From positions 122,879,501 to 122,943,500 of the forward strand of contig CM065804.1 of assembly GCA_033398695.1 (NCBI GenBank): a stretch of 64,000 nt of DNA, in the 5' to 3' direction. The notes beneath the pieces are model-generated. The model worked only from the letters and a program-made list of their open reading frames with translations, made no database searches and was not told the origin of the DNA. The stretch comes from Orobanche coerulescens. Taxonomy: Eukaryota; Streptophyta; Magnoliopsida; Lamiales; Orobanchaceae. The position numbers and the translations under genes are program-made. Positions 1 to 9,139 of the stretch are shown here, piece after piece; the stretch's first letter is position 1, and each line of letters begins with the position of its first letter.

Positions 1-1380
1 TGAAAATCCAGTTATGTTCCACAGATATAAATATTCACTTAAAGTATTACAAACACACAATCAAGGTTTGCATTTACTTGACCAATATGCCTCTTGAGGG
101 TGAATTTTGTAAAATAAAAACAATCGTCAAGAGGTCTATTTGGACTTTTGAAAGATAGTAGTTTTATTTTTCAATGGCTAAACCTCGAGGTGTCTTTTGT
201 GGTTAACCACTTATTTTTATGTCTCTTTTTTTTTTTAAACATGCATTTTCTCCTGATATTTCTGGTGTGCATGGCTTGCGAATCAAAATATAAGATATAG
301 AATGTAATGAATGGGAATTTCACTATCGATATTGGCTCAACGATGGGAGTAGGATTTATGTTATGGAGGGGCTTCGAGATTATATGGTCTCAAAGAAATG
401 GCGACCAGGTGATACATGTAATTGTTGTTATTCATTTTCAAAGAGATACAGAGTATTCATGTCAGAATCCTTGTTCGGCTGCATATTGCAATACTGGAAA
501 TAAAAAATAAAATGCGCCGCGATTATCAGAATAGGCGTATTTGGATGCTGCTATGGTGATGGTTCTGGTTTTCGTCGTGCCTGGTCCTAGATAAGAATCC
601 CGTCGTTCGTGTGATAGTAGTATCTTCTACTCTAAGGTCTTGGTGATTGCTAAAGTTTGGCTATTATTCATTAGTACATCAACATATTACCATGTTCTTT
701 ATTGGTCGTGTGTGTATTAATGGATTCGAGATTCAAAAGATCTCAAGATCCATGGATTTCAAATACTTTGGATTTGAATTCCATTCATTTGATATTCCTT
801 GTCTGGGTGTAACGTAGATTTGTGAAGATTTCAAATCCATTATAAGTTTTGATTATTTATTTTTCAATTGTTATTTAATGAATCGTCAATCATGTACTGC
901 ACCTTAAATCCAACTATGTTGGGGTCGGTGGTATGAAGATTATAGTTCCAATTAATTGTATAAATTTATTGAACAATAGAAAAATATAGAATTAACAAGT
1001 TTTTAGTCTGTGTGCGCATTTTGTGTGGGGTATCAAAGACAAGGTTTTAGGATGTACTAAAACACAGTTAGCCGAATATTTTGTGGAGACGAAGGTTTAT
1101 GCATTTTATGTGTGCATAAATAAACTGAACTAAATTAAATTGCGGATAGATTTAGAATCCATTGATTTGAGTTAGCCGAACATGTTGGGTGGGCTTGATA
1201 ATGGATTTCGATTCTTTCCCGTCAAAAATTTACTTAGACCTTTGTCAGGAAACCTTTGGTCATGCAGCATTTATTTTTATGAGATCTTATCCAACACAGT
1301 ACTAAACCAGCCTCTTATCAGCAAGTTTTGTATTCATTCTACTCTAAAGACATGTACGTTTCTTTTTTCCAGTTACGTTT
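1..1380. other. AT-rich non-coding stretch
   Basis: I see no convincing gene, repeat or element terminus here. Short open frames lack any recognisable domain. The composition and long T runs resemble the intron-like sequence at 22-28 kb, so it may belong to the same host or Helitron background. Confidence 0.4.
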
Positions 1381-1383
1381 TAT

Positions 1384-1641
1384 CGAGTGGAACCAGTGGG
1401 AAAGGTGGTAATGGGAATAAGAAAGACTTGTGCTGGCTAGCATCTTCTCTCAAGGTACGGCAAAATATAGTTGGTCCTTGTTGTTTCTTATTATGTCCTT
1501 TTCAATAATATTGTTTTCCCTCTAATGTAGGCTTTTCATCAGAACCCCGCACGAAAGGTAAAAACGACAGAAGAGGAAAGACCACGATTTCAGCTGGACA
1601 ATGTGAAGTTATATGTGCGTATCATATTGTTCGACTCCTAG
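1384..1641 (+). pseudogene. Exon-like pair of unknown origin
   Basis: An open frame reading SGKGGNGNKKDLCWLASSLK ends at 1453 in AAG followed by a GT donor (GTACGG). After a 77-nt T-rich stretch ending in an acceptor (TGTAG at 1530), the same phase reopens as AFHQNPARKVKTTEEERP and runs to a TAG near 1640. Clean splice signals and preserved phase suggest a gene fragment. I do not recognise the protein, there is no start or remaining exon structure, and chance is possible. Confidence 0.25.
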
Positions 1642-2093
1642 ATGGTTCGTCAATTTTGCCGCCTTTTTTTTCTGCATTTGAAATTGAACTCTATTTTCTT
1701 GTGTCAATTTCTAGCACGGCTAAGAATTTTGTGCGGCACTTTAGCTTTCTCTGAATTGTAGCTGTGTAGCGGTTAGATGCAAGAGGGGTCGTATATATGG
1801 GTGTGTGCTGATCGTCTTGCTGAGAAGCCCTCCAGGGCACTTCCCTGAAGGGTAGAGCATAGATGTGTTTAAAAGAGTGTTGTAAATGAGTGTTGTATGT
1901 ATTATATACATATATAATTTTATATAAGTGATAGGTTGTGATCTGAATACCACTTCTTGTTCATACGATACATGGGTTTATTTATTTATTTAGAATAGGA
2001 TCAGGCCTGTCATCATTAGACATACATATGTCGGGTTAATCAAGATTCAGGCATGGTTAAAAAAACACTTCGAATATTATGAATACTCAAGTA

Positions 2094-2134
2094 TATAAAT
2101 ATATATATATATATATATAGATATATATATATAC
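2094..2134. repeat. (AT)n microsatellite
   Basis: A nearly pure AT dinucleotide run of about 40 bp. It abuts the first copy of the 0.32-kb dispersed repeat. Confidence 0.9.
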
Positions 2135-2452
2135 GGACTCGAGCTTCTCGGCATCCATCTGAAAGGCGTCAATCATTCGCATCGTTTCCCAATTTTGCTA
2201 GGCTGTCTCCCCTGGATAGGTATTTTTTCTTAACATTCAGATTTTGTTTGTGCTTTCCTCTGAATTTTGAGATTAGGCTTTTATTTTTTCCATATTTCTC
2301 GTATTCCTGTGTTGGTCTTTTTATATTCCTACATAAGGAGGCGACCGCTTTGGTCTTCTGATTTGAATTCGTCAATTTCATAGGATGTCTAAATCTAGAT
2401 TTAAAATATCTGGTTATAGACGTTAGCAATTTGACATGATGATATCAATGCA
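2133..2452. repeat. 0.32-kb dispersed repeat, copy 1
   Basis: It starts ACGGACTCGAGCTTCTCGGC and runs to TTAGCAATTTGACATGATG. It is nearly collinear with 3318-3640 in the same orientation, differing by scattered substitutions. There is no coding potential and no clear inverted termini. The pair could be fragments of a non-autonomous element or a local duplication. Confidence 0.75.
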
Positions 2453-2714
2453 ATTTCGTTCCATCTTATAAATATATAAGATACATCAACTCGTTTGGTT
2501 GCCACTCAAAACCCTTTTGTCTTTACAAGGAAAATTACACCTTTTCCAGCAAAGCTTTCAACTAAGGCAACTTGCCTCTCTTGTACAATATTGGAGATGA
2601 AAAAGACTTAACTTAGCTAGGAAAAAAATGGACCAGGACTTTATTTAAGTTTATATACAACAACAAAAGGGACAATACTTGCACCAATCGCACAAAACGA
2701 GAAAATAATCCAAG

Positions 2715-3107
2715 TCATATAAATATTACTCTTGCAAATTTAGCATATAACACAGGCATTAGAGTTCTTTTCATAGGTGGGGGTGGATGATAATACGGCC
2801 TGTAAGGCCGATAAGCCAATGCAGTGCCGAGTACCATTTCATGATCGACTTTTTTCTCCTCCTCCTTTTTTGGTTCTTCACCTTTTTTAGCTTCTTCCCT
2901 TTTTGACTTGTCTTTCTTAGCTTCTTCCTTGACCGCCTCGTTCTTGGGCTCCTCTTCTTTCTTAGATTCTTCTTTCTTGGGCTCCTCTTTCTTCTCGAGC
3001 TCTTTTTTCCTACATATGCTGTTTTTAGGGTTGCTTTTTTTGTTTAGTTTGGTTCTAATATTTTTCCTCCGTGTGTAGGTGTTTTTTGCCTTCGCTAAAT
3101 TGGACAT
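2715..3107 (-). CDS. Lys/Glu-rich hypothetical ORF, probably a gene fragment
   Basis: A 130-codon frame. Residues about 35-90 are KKEE/KKEEPK-type repeats, followed by a YRPYRPYYHPPPP proline/tyrosine segment and a hydrophobic tail. Plant heavy-metal-associated isoprenylated proteins combine a K/E-rich linker with a P/Y-rich tail, but the metal-binding domain (CxxC) and terminal CaaX box are both missing here. At most this is a decayed fragment. Low-complexity sequence alone could produce such a frame. Confidence 0.2.
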   Translation of the reverse strand: MSNLAKAKNTYTRRKNIRTKLNKKSNPKNSICRKKELEKKEEPKKEESKKEEEPKNEAVKEEAKKDKSKREEAKKGEEPKKEEEKKVDHEMVLGTALAYRPYRPYYHPPPPMKRTLMPVLYAKFARVIFI

Positions 3108-3317
3108 TTTATTTTTTTATTCCACGCTCTAGGAATCTGCTGCGATATGCTTTCCAAATAGGTACTCTTTATCTATATATGTTATTTTTGGCTTTCTTAC
3201 GGGATGGGCTATTTGAGGCTACCTTACTGTCTTCCCTTTATTATGTTTTGTGATTACGATGAATGGTATAACTTATTTTTTTTTCTGAAGAAACTACACC
3301 ACTAAAAATGCAGTGAA

Positions 3318-3640
3318 TTACACGGACTCAAGCTTCTCGGCGTCCATCTGAAAGGCGTCAATCGTTCGCATTGTCTCCCAATTTTGCTAGGCTGTCTCCA
3401 CTGGATAGGTATTTTTTCTTAACATTCAGATATTGTTTGTGCTTTCCTCTGACTTTTGAGATTAGGCTTTTATTTTTTTTCCTATTTTCTCGCATTCCTT
3501 TGTTGGTCCTTTTTATATTCCAACATAAGGAGGCACCCGATGTGGTCTTCTGATTTGAATTAATCAATTTCATAGGATGTCTAAATCTATATTTAAAATA
3601 TATAGTTATAGACGTTAGCAATTTGACATGATGTCTAAAT
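3318..3640. repeat. 0.32-kb dispersed repeat, copy 2
   Basis: Direct repeat of 2133-2452, starting ACGGACTCAAGCTTCTCGGC. The two copies part company right after the shared TTTGACATGATG. Confidence 0.75.
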
Positions 3641-3689
3641 TTAGATTTCAAATTTTCTTTATAAATGTTACCCTGATGTCCTGGCCCTT

Positions 3690-3745
3690 GAGGCATGTGT
3701 TGTGCCGTATATGTGCTGGTGTGTGTATGTGTTTGTATGTATGCT
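3690..3745. repeat. TG-rich minisatellite, site 1
   Basis: A CGTATATGTGCTGGTGTGTG-type stretch followed by TATG steps. Related stretches occur at 12905-12960, 13520-13628 and 22617-22685. Element A is inserted 30 bp downstream. Confidence 0.6.
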
Positions 3746-4480
3746 ACTAACGGGGCTATTATTACGAGGAATATGTGTAATATCCACAATTTCGGATTTC
3801 CGGTAATTTTCATTTTTCGGCGGAGGTCCGTTTCGAAAACTCGCTTTTGACGTTTCGTCATTCGGAGAATATTTAATTCTGCACTTTTTGTCATCCGAGT
3901 TCGTTTCGGTGCTGCTTTGTTGAGTTCCGTGCTTTTTAGCGACTTTTCCGCGCTTGAGTTCGGTTCTTGCGAATCTCGTTCGAAACTGTCGTTTGGGGTT
4001 TTTCGTAAGTTCATTTAACGTTGTTATACGTGTTGTGAGCTTCGGTTTGATTATTCGTTGTCGTATGGTGATTTTCGGGCATTTGGGCCATTTTCGTAAT
4101 TTCCCAAAGTTTGGGGTAATTACCTTCCATTGTCGAATTTCGAGCCTTCAGGTGGTCGGAATCGTGTGTTCTACTAGCTCTTAGATTCGTCTTTGTGATT
4201 ACTTCGTAACCGTATCTTCGGTTCGTATTCAGGTTCGGGTTTCGGTGTCGTTTTGTTGAGTTCAGGATTACTAAACGACTTTTCTAAGTATGAGTTCGAC
4301 TTTGATAGATCACCATTAATTTTTGGTAACTCCAAAAATTCTAAATCTTTGCAATATTATAGAGCATCTAATTAGCTTTCCAATGGTTCAAACGGTGAGT
4401 CAATCGGAGTCCGGACGAGAGAGTTATGGTCGTTTTAGCTCACCCGCTTTTTTTTTAGTTGTTGGCCGATCACTGCCGAC

Positions 4481-4740
4481 CGAACTCGGCCGTGTCGTCC
4501 GACACGGCCCGTGCCGTACTCTTCCGGAAATGCCGAAGTCTCTGCCTCAGGAACCGACCGTGTCGTCTGGCACGGCCGAGTCGAACTCTTCCGGATAGGC
4601 CAGAACCGACTGCCCAGACGCCCGACCGTGTTCCAGGACACGGTCGAGTCATGCCGAGTCGCTGTCGGACGGGTCGCTATCGGAAGGCCCCACCGCGCCG
4701 CGACCGTGTCTAGCAGGACACGTTCGAGTCCCTGCCGGCC
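4481..4740 (+). promoter_or_regulatory. GACACGG palindrome array upstream of TATA
   Basis: A GC-rich block of inverted pairs. Examples are CCGTGTCG (4490-4497) facing CGACACGG (4500-4507), and CGACCGTGT (4623-4631) facing ACACGGTCG (4638-4646). It ends about 10 bp before the TATA box. The 3' LTR repeats it at about 10541-10800, and D carries the same motif. A role as transcription-factor sites, methylation target or RNA structure is inference. Confidence 0.6.
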
Positions 4741-4749
4741 AGGGTCGGC

Positions 4750-4757
4750 TATTTATA
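4750..4757 (+). promoter_or_regulatory. TATA box of element A
   Basis: TATTTATA in GGCTATTTATAGGCCTGG, the best core-promoter match in the LTR. The equivalent in the 3' LTR is 10811-10818. A first-exon-like donor AAG|GTAAGAAC lies ~155 bp downstream. Confidence 0.65.
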
Positions 4758-5310
4758 GGCCTGGACCGAGTCATCCGGCCATTTCTCATCTTTTCTTCGT
4801 TCCTTCCGCGATTTTTCACCATAGATCGATGGTTTTGAGTAGAATCAACTTATAGCAACATGTTTTGGAAGTTGGAATCATGGATTAACATCATCTTCCA
4901 CCCGTATCGAAGGTAAGAACACCTAAACTTTTGGTTTTTGGATGTTCTTGAGGTTTCTTGGTGTTTTGGCCGATTTGCTTCGTTTTGATTCATATTATTG
5001 TTAGAACTTGATTGTAAACTCGTAATCATTCAATACCCTTGATGTTTTGTGGAACGAATTTGAGTATTTCTTTCAATAATCGATTAAATTGGACTATGCC
5101 CTCAAAGTGTCCGATAAAATGCTTCAATGGGTAGAACTTGGGAAGTCCCATACGTTTTCGTAGAATTGTGATTGAATTGGTATTGTTGTGACTTAGGAGT
5201 GAATTCTTGTGAAGAACTCGAGTCGGAACCCTTCCGTTCGTTGCCTTCTTTGGGGTTCGAGCTTCCCGGTCGAACCGTGTTCTTCAGAGCGTTCGGTAGC
5301 GGTTATTAAG

Positions 5311-6448
5311 GCAAGTATCTTACTATACGACTTGTATCTTGTGACTAGTAATTACGTATGAGATGTATGATGACTTTGCTTGCCTTCGTAAATATGTTCC
5401 GTTTGAGTTGGTTGTGTTTCCGCAATTTGAAGGCTTTGTGATAATAGTGTTATATCAGTATACGTGTTAGGCGTTGTGCCATTTGTGCAGGATTGCGATG
5501 TACATATGAGATGGTTGTACACGTGTTTGTTCAATGTATTGTGTACCGAATGTGTGTTGTGTTGGTTAAGAGTCGTTGTGATGATCATGATGTTTGTATT
5601 GTTTTGGTTTACATGCTTGATTGTACATTTCGGCGTAATGTGGAATGACTTGACATTTAATGATTATGAATTGTGTCGAGTCGATGTGTGTGTGATCCAG
5701 GTAGGGTCTGACGAGGCCTCTGGAGTTCGGTACATGATGTGTACGAACAAAGTGTGTGAACCAGGTAGGGTCTGACGAGGCCTCTGGAGTCCGGTACATG
5801 ACGTGTACGGACAAGGTGTGTGATCCAGGTAGGGTCTGACGAGGCCTCTGGAGTTCGGTACATGATGTGTACGAACGATGTTGTGACCGGGTAGGGTCCG
5901 TTGAGGCCTCCGGAGTTCGGTACATGATGTGTACGAACGATGTTGTGACCGGGTAGGGTCCGTTGAGGCCTCCGGAGTTCGGTACATGATGTGTACGAAC
6001 AGTGTGTGTGGTTCGGGTAAGGTCCGTCGAGGCCTCCGGAGTTCTGTACATGATGTGTACGAGCAATGATCGTATAGCCGTGATTGTTCGGGTAACATTT
6101 TAAATATGGATCTCGGACTCATATTGATATATTATTTTGTATGCTTTGAAACGAGAATCGGGCTAAGGCCCTAATGTTTTCAAAAAGGTTTTGTAAATTG
6201 GGACTTGAGGTCCAAAAGAATTTCTGTTTTAAAAATTCCCGAGATGATGTGTTCCTTTTCAAATATCTTTTACTTGAGTTCGAAATTCTAAAACTTCTCG
6301 GGAACATTTTGATAATTGATTTCCGTATTAAATTCGTAATTGCTATTTGCTTGTTACATTTCGTATGGTTTGATACTTGCACTAGTAAAACAGTGGAGTT
6401 TTACTAACCCCCGAGTATTCGGGGGGTGGATGTCTGTTTTGCGTCCAG
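5311..6448 (+). other. Putative GC-AG leader intron inside the LTR
   Basis: The donor context is TTAAG|GCAAGTATC, the favoured context for GC-type plant introns. Near the 3' end are GATACTTGCACTAG (6372-6385), TACTAAC (6402-6408), a GC-rich hairpin (CCCCCGA/TCGGGGG) and an acceptor CCAG ending at 6448, 41 nt after the branch adenine. A second possible acceptor, GCAG, ends at 6458. GCAAGTATC (5311-5319) is exactly complementary to GATACTTGC (6372-6380). The 3' LTR copy has a mutated donor (GCTAGTATC at 11372). Confidence 0.5.
5692..6066 (+). repeat. Six tandem 62-64-bp units in the A 5' LTR
   Basis: Unit landmarks (GTAGGG or GTAAGG) occur at 5701, 5765, 5829, 5891, 5953 and 6017. Each unit carries GAGGCCTC, then GGAGTTCGGTAC, and a small stem (GTTCGGTACA facing TGTACGAAC, one bulged G). 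The array repeats at 11753-12127 in the 3' LTR. It lies wholly inside the putative leader intron. Open frames through it are repeat artefacts. Confidence 0.9.
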
Positions 6449-6811
6449 GTACATGCAGATTCAGGGGAGCAGTCACAGGATTGGCACAAGAGGATGACGA
6501 GCTGCGATACTAATCATGAGTCGAGAGTTGTTTTATTTTCATTGTGTTGTCAGAGTTGATTTCAGTCTTCCGATGTATTGTATTTCGACCCCTGCGTGGG
6601 TAATGTTGTTAGTCAGTCTTGTTGATAGAGTTGTGTGACCTCATCGGTCTGTGTGTTTATGTGTAAGTGACCTTAACGGTCTGTATTATTATATTGTTTG
6701 ACCCTGGCCGGGCAAGCATTTGGTTGTTTATGGACGTTTAGCCTGGTAGATCCTTGCGGAAAGGGTTTACGGCGTGTAATATTCACATACAGTTTTGGGG
6801 ATGTTACATTT

Positions 6812-6823
6812 ATGGTATCAGAG
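6812..6823 (+). other. Primer-binding site (initiator Met tRNA)
   Basis: TGGTATCAGAGC, a perfect complement of the 3' end of plant initiator-Met tRNA, lying 3 bp after the LTR end. It is followed at once by a hairpin (TTAGGTT, loop, AACCTAG) that has weaker counterparts behind the D and C priming sites. Confidence 0.95.
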
Positions 6824-8163
6824 CTTAGGTTGCGGAAACCTAGGCTGTCGGGTCGAGTCAAGTCGTGATTGTCGAGTAATGTGTTGTCTTGCTGTTCGAG
6901 TCGTCAGGTGACAAGTGGAGTTGTGCGTAGTCACAACGTGTCGGTTATGTTGTCGGACGAGATTAGTATCGTGGGCGACCGTCACCTCCGTGCGACCTGT
7001 GGATGTAAGTCTCCTCTTTTATGCGTAATACCTGTGTATCTCGATTTTATCTTAGTGAGCTAATTGCGGCGCATCATTTTATTTACATAGTATTGTGTAA
7101 TATAGTTGTGTTTAATATTCGTGGCACATAGTATGTGTGTAGAACTGGACACGTTATTGTTTTATCTTTGAACCACCGGGTGGGGTGGTATGTTGTGAAA
7201 GTTGTAAACCTTGATGGGTTTCGAAAAGGTACCGACGGAAGAGTTGTGAGAAACTCCGATGAATGATTTTGCTGTGTGCTTAAACTTGATATCACGAGAT
7301 GCATTTGATTGAATTGGCGACCCTGGTTGCCATTGGAGTATGTGGTTTTAAATTCGACTGTTTTTGGAACGTTGTAATTTTGTCCTCTATGGGTAAGTTT
7401 AAGAATGTTTTCCGAAGGACTTTACAGTTTGAGAATTTTTGTAAAAATCAATTTTTGGAAAATATTTTGATGGTGCGGTCAAACCACGGTCTATGTGGAT
7501 TTTTTTTAAAATTTGTTAAAATTTGACAAATGGGCCGTGTATTTTCAAATGACACAATCAGACGGTATTTGAAAAATGTGTTTTGAAGTACTTCAGACAT
7601 TGTAAAATATTACCGTCGTTTTGGCTATGAACTAAAGGATTTTGAAAAAATTTTTATTTTGCAGAACGATTTTTGGTTTTCGGAATTTTGAACTTCATAT
7701 GTCCACGTGTTGGGGCTAAGTGGTTGTCATAAGTTTGTGGTGTTGTTGTGCTCGCCGGAGAATGTTTCAGTGTTTTCTAAATGTTGAGATACATGGTTTT
7801 TATTGAACGACCGAGGTATTAAAAGTGTTTTCAAAAATTTCATTTCACCAAATTTTTCAAACTTAGAATTTTAAAATTTTATCATTTGAATAATACCCCA
7901 GAAATACTTTATTTCATTGCTAGTGTGTGGTCCTTACGATATGTGTGTGGTTTTGACCGTGTTTGATTTGATAAAATCCAAACATCTCTATTAATGTGAC
8001 TGTGTGAATTATTTTTTTTAATGAAGTTCTAGAATTACAGTGTTAGTTCGTGCACGTGTGTAATGACTTGGGGTTGATGTTATATCGTGCTGCTATTTAC
8101 CGTCCTATGTTGACGTTGTGATGTTTATTTGGTTGTGTTATTCGGATTGATCGTCCGTTCAGT
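6824..8163 (+). other. Long untranslated leader of element A
   Basis: About 1.3 kb between the primer site and gag with no meaningful frame. The first part (to about 7640) is homologous to the interior of element A' (about 18600-19383, opposite strand). The rest is AT-rich. Packaging or dimerisation signals would be expected here, but I cannot point to one beyond the hairpin next to the primer site. Confidence 0.7.
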
Positions 8164-9139
8164 ATGCCGAGAGGTCGAGGCCGAGGACGTGGTCGTAGGG
8201 TTGACATTGGCGCCGCCACGATCCTTCGTCAGGTGGCTGACCAGTTGGCGCATGTGAATCAGACCGTACACCGTGACGGGATTCCAGATGAGGATAACGG
8301 AGCTAGTAAGTGGTTACGAGATGTGATGAGAATGCACCCGCCCCGTTTTGTAGGTTCTTCGGACTCGTTAGGCTGGGAGAATTGGCTCTTCGAGTTGGAC
8401 AGAACATTTGATGCTGTAGCTTGCCCCGATGAGAGAAGAGTGCCTATCGCTCAATACCTACTCGACAGGGAAGCTGCAGACTGGTGGGAGGCCGTAGCGC
8501 CTAGTGATCGTACCGCTACTTGGACCGAATTCAAAACTGCCATGGAGGCCGAGTATTGTCCGCCGCCTGTTAAAGAGCGTAGGATTGTCGAGTTTTTCTC
8601 GGCCACGCCCCGAGACGTGTCGATATCCCAGGCGATAGTCGATTATAATCGACATCTGTGTTATGTTCGGGATCAGGTGAAAAGTGAGGCAGATAAGGTT
8701 CGCTATTTTGATATGCGTATGAAACCTCAGATTCGGCAGTGTATGGCTCCTTTTATGTGTACAACCTTGAAGGACTATCAGGATCGAGCCTTAGCATTTG
8801 AAATGGCTATAATGTCTACCGAGTCCGTATCAGTAGCGAAGAAGCAGAAGATCTCCGTTGACGCATCGGGAAGTGAGGGAATTGGGATTCCCACACCTCA
8901 ACCTTCGTATCAGCCGAGCATGGGACCTTCTCGGTCAGCTAGAGAATCCAAAGGACCCAAGACGGTGTCTTTGAGTTCTGGTAATGCTCCTAGGTGTTTC
9001 AACCGTAATCTTAGGCCATGAACGCGCGCATTGTAAGAAACCGCCCGTGACTTGTTATAATTGTGGACACGAGGGCATCGAGTTCGATCTTGCGAGATTG
9101 TTGCCGAGATGATAAGGGACCGGAGTACCATTCCTACTT
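8164..9139 (+). pseudogene. gag: Element A gag, broken in the zinc-knuckle region
   Basis: Gag would form the capsid and nucleocapsid of the virus-like particle. The frame opens with an Arg/Gly-rich start (MPRGRGRGRGRR). The capsid core lies at about residues 70-200 ([42 protein letters not shown]). The first knuckle reads CFNRN instead of CxxC, and the frame stops at 9021. Past a frameshift the second knuckle continues (CYNCGHEG, a further 1-nt shift near 9073, then HRVRSC) and ends with TAG at 9139. The capsid half is intact for 285 codons. Over the shared core it is about three-quarters identical to D gag by eye. Confidence 0.9.

Larger units (their letters stand above)
3776..6808 (+). repeat. 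Element A 5' LTR
   Basis: 3033 bp, TG...CA. In order it shows a U3 block shared with element D (about 4313-4520), a palindrome array, a TATA box, a first-exon donor (AAG|GTAAG at 4912), a GC-type donor at 5311, tandem 62-64-bp units, a branch-point and acceptor cassette, and a terminal U5 block (AGCCTGGTAGATCC, then CGGCGTGTAATATT) shared with the A', B, C and D LTRs. Confidence 0.95.

Noticed and set aside
1182..1508. A 108-codon frame as a complete gene
   Set aside because: The frame runs through a likely intron donor at 1453 and has no recognisable domain. Only the exon-like part was kept.
4435..4855. Overlapping Arg/Pro-rich frames on both strands of the GC-rich block (and at 10484-10916, 48767-49249, 55761-56226)
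   Set aside because: Palindromic GC-rich DNA yields long frames on both strands. They are not conserved as protein between the LTR copies because indels shift the frame.
5692..6066. CRISPR-like regular repeats
   Set aside because: Units are contiguous, with no unique spacers, in a plant LTR. They are ordinary tandem duplications.
5566..6122. Long minus-strand frames with HIMYRTPEAS..DPT repeats (also in 11627-12127, 14314-14862, 20075-20632)
   Set aside because: They are translations of the 62-64-bp tandem units, open in several frames at once because the unit length and composition avoid stops. No domain, and they lie inside LTRs.
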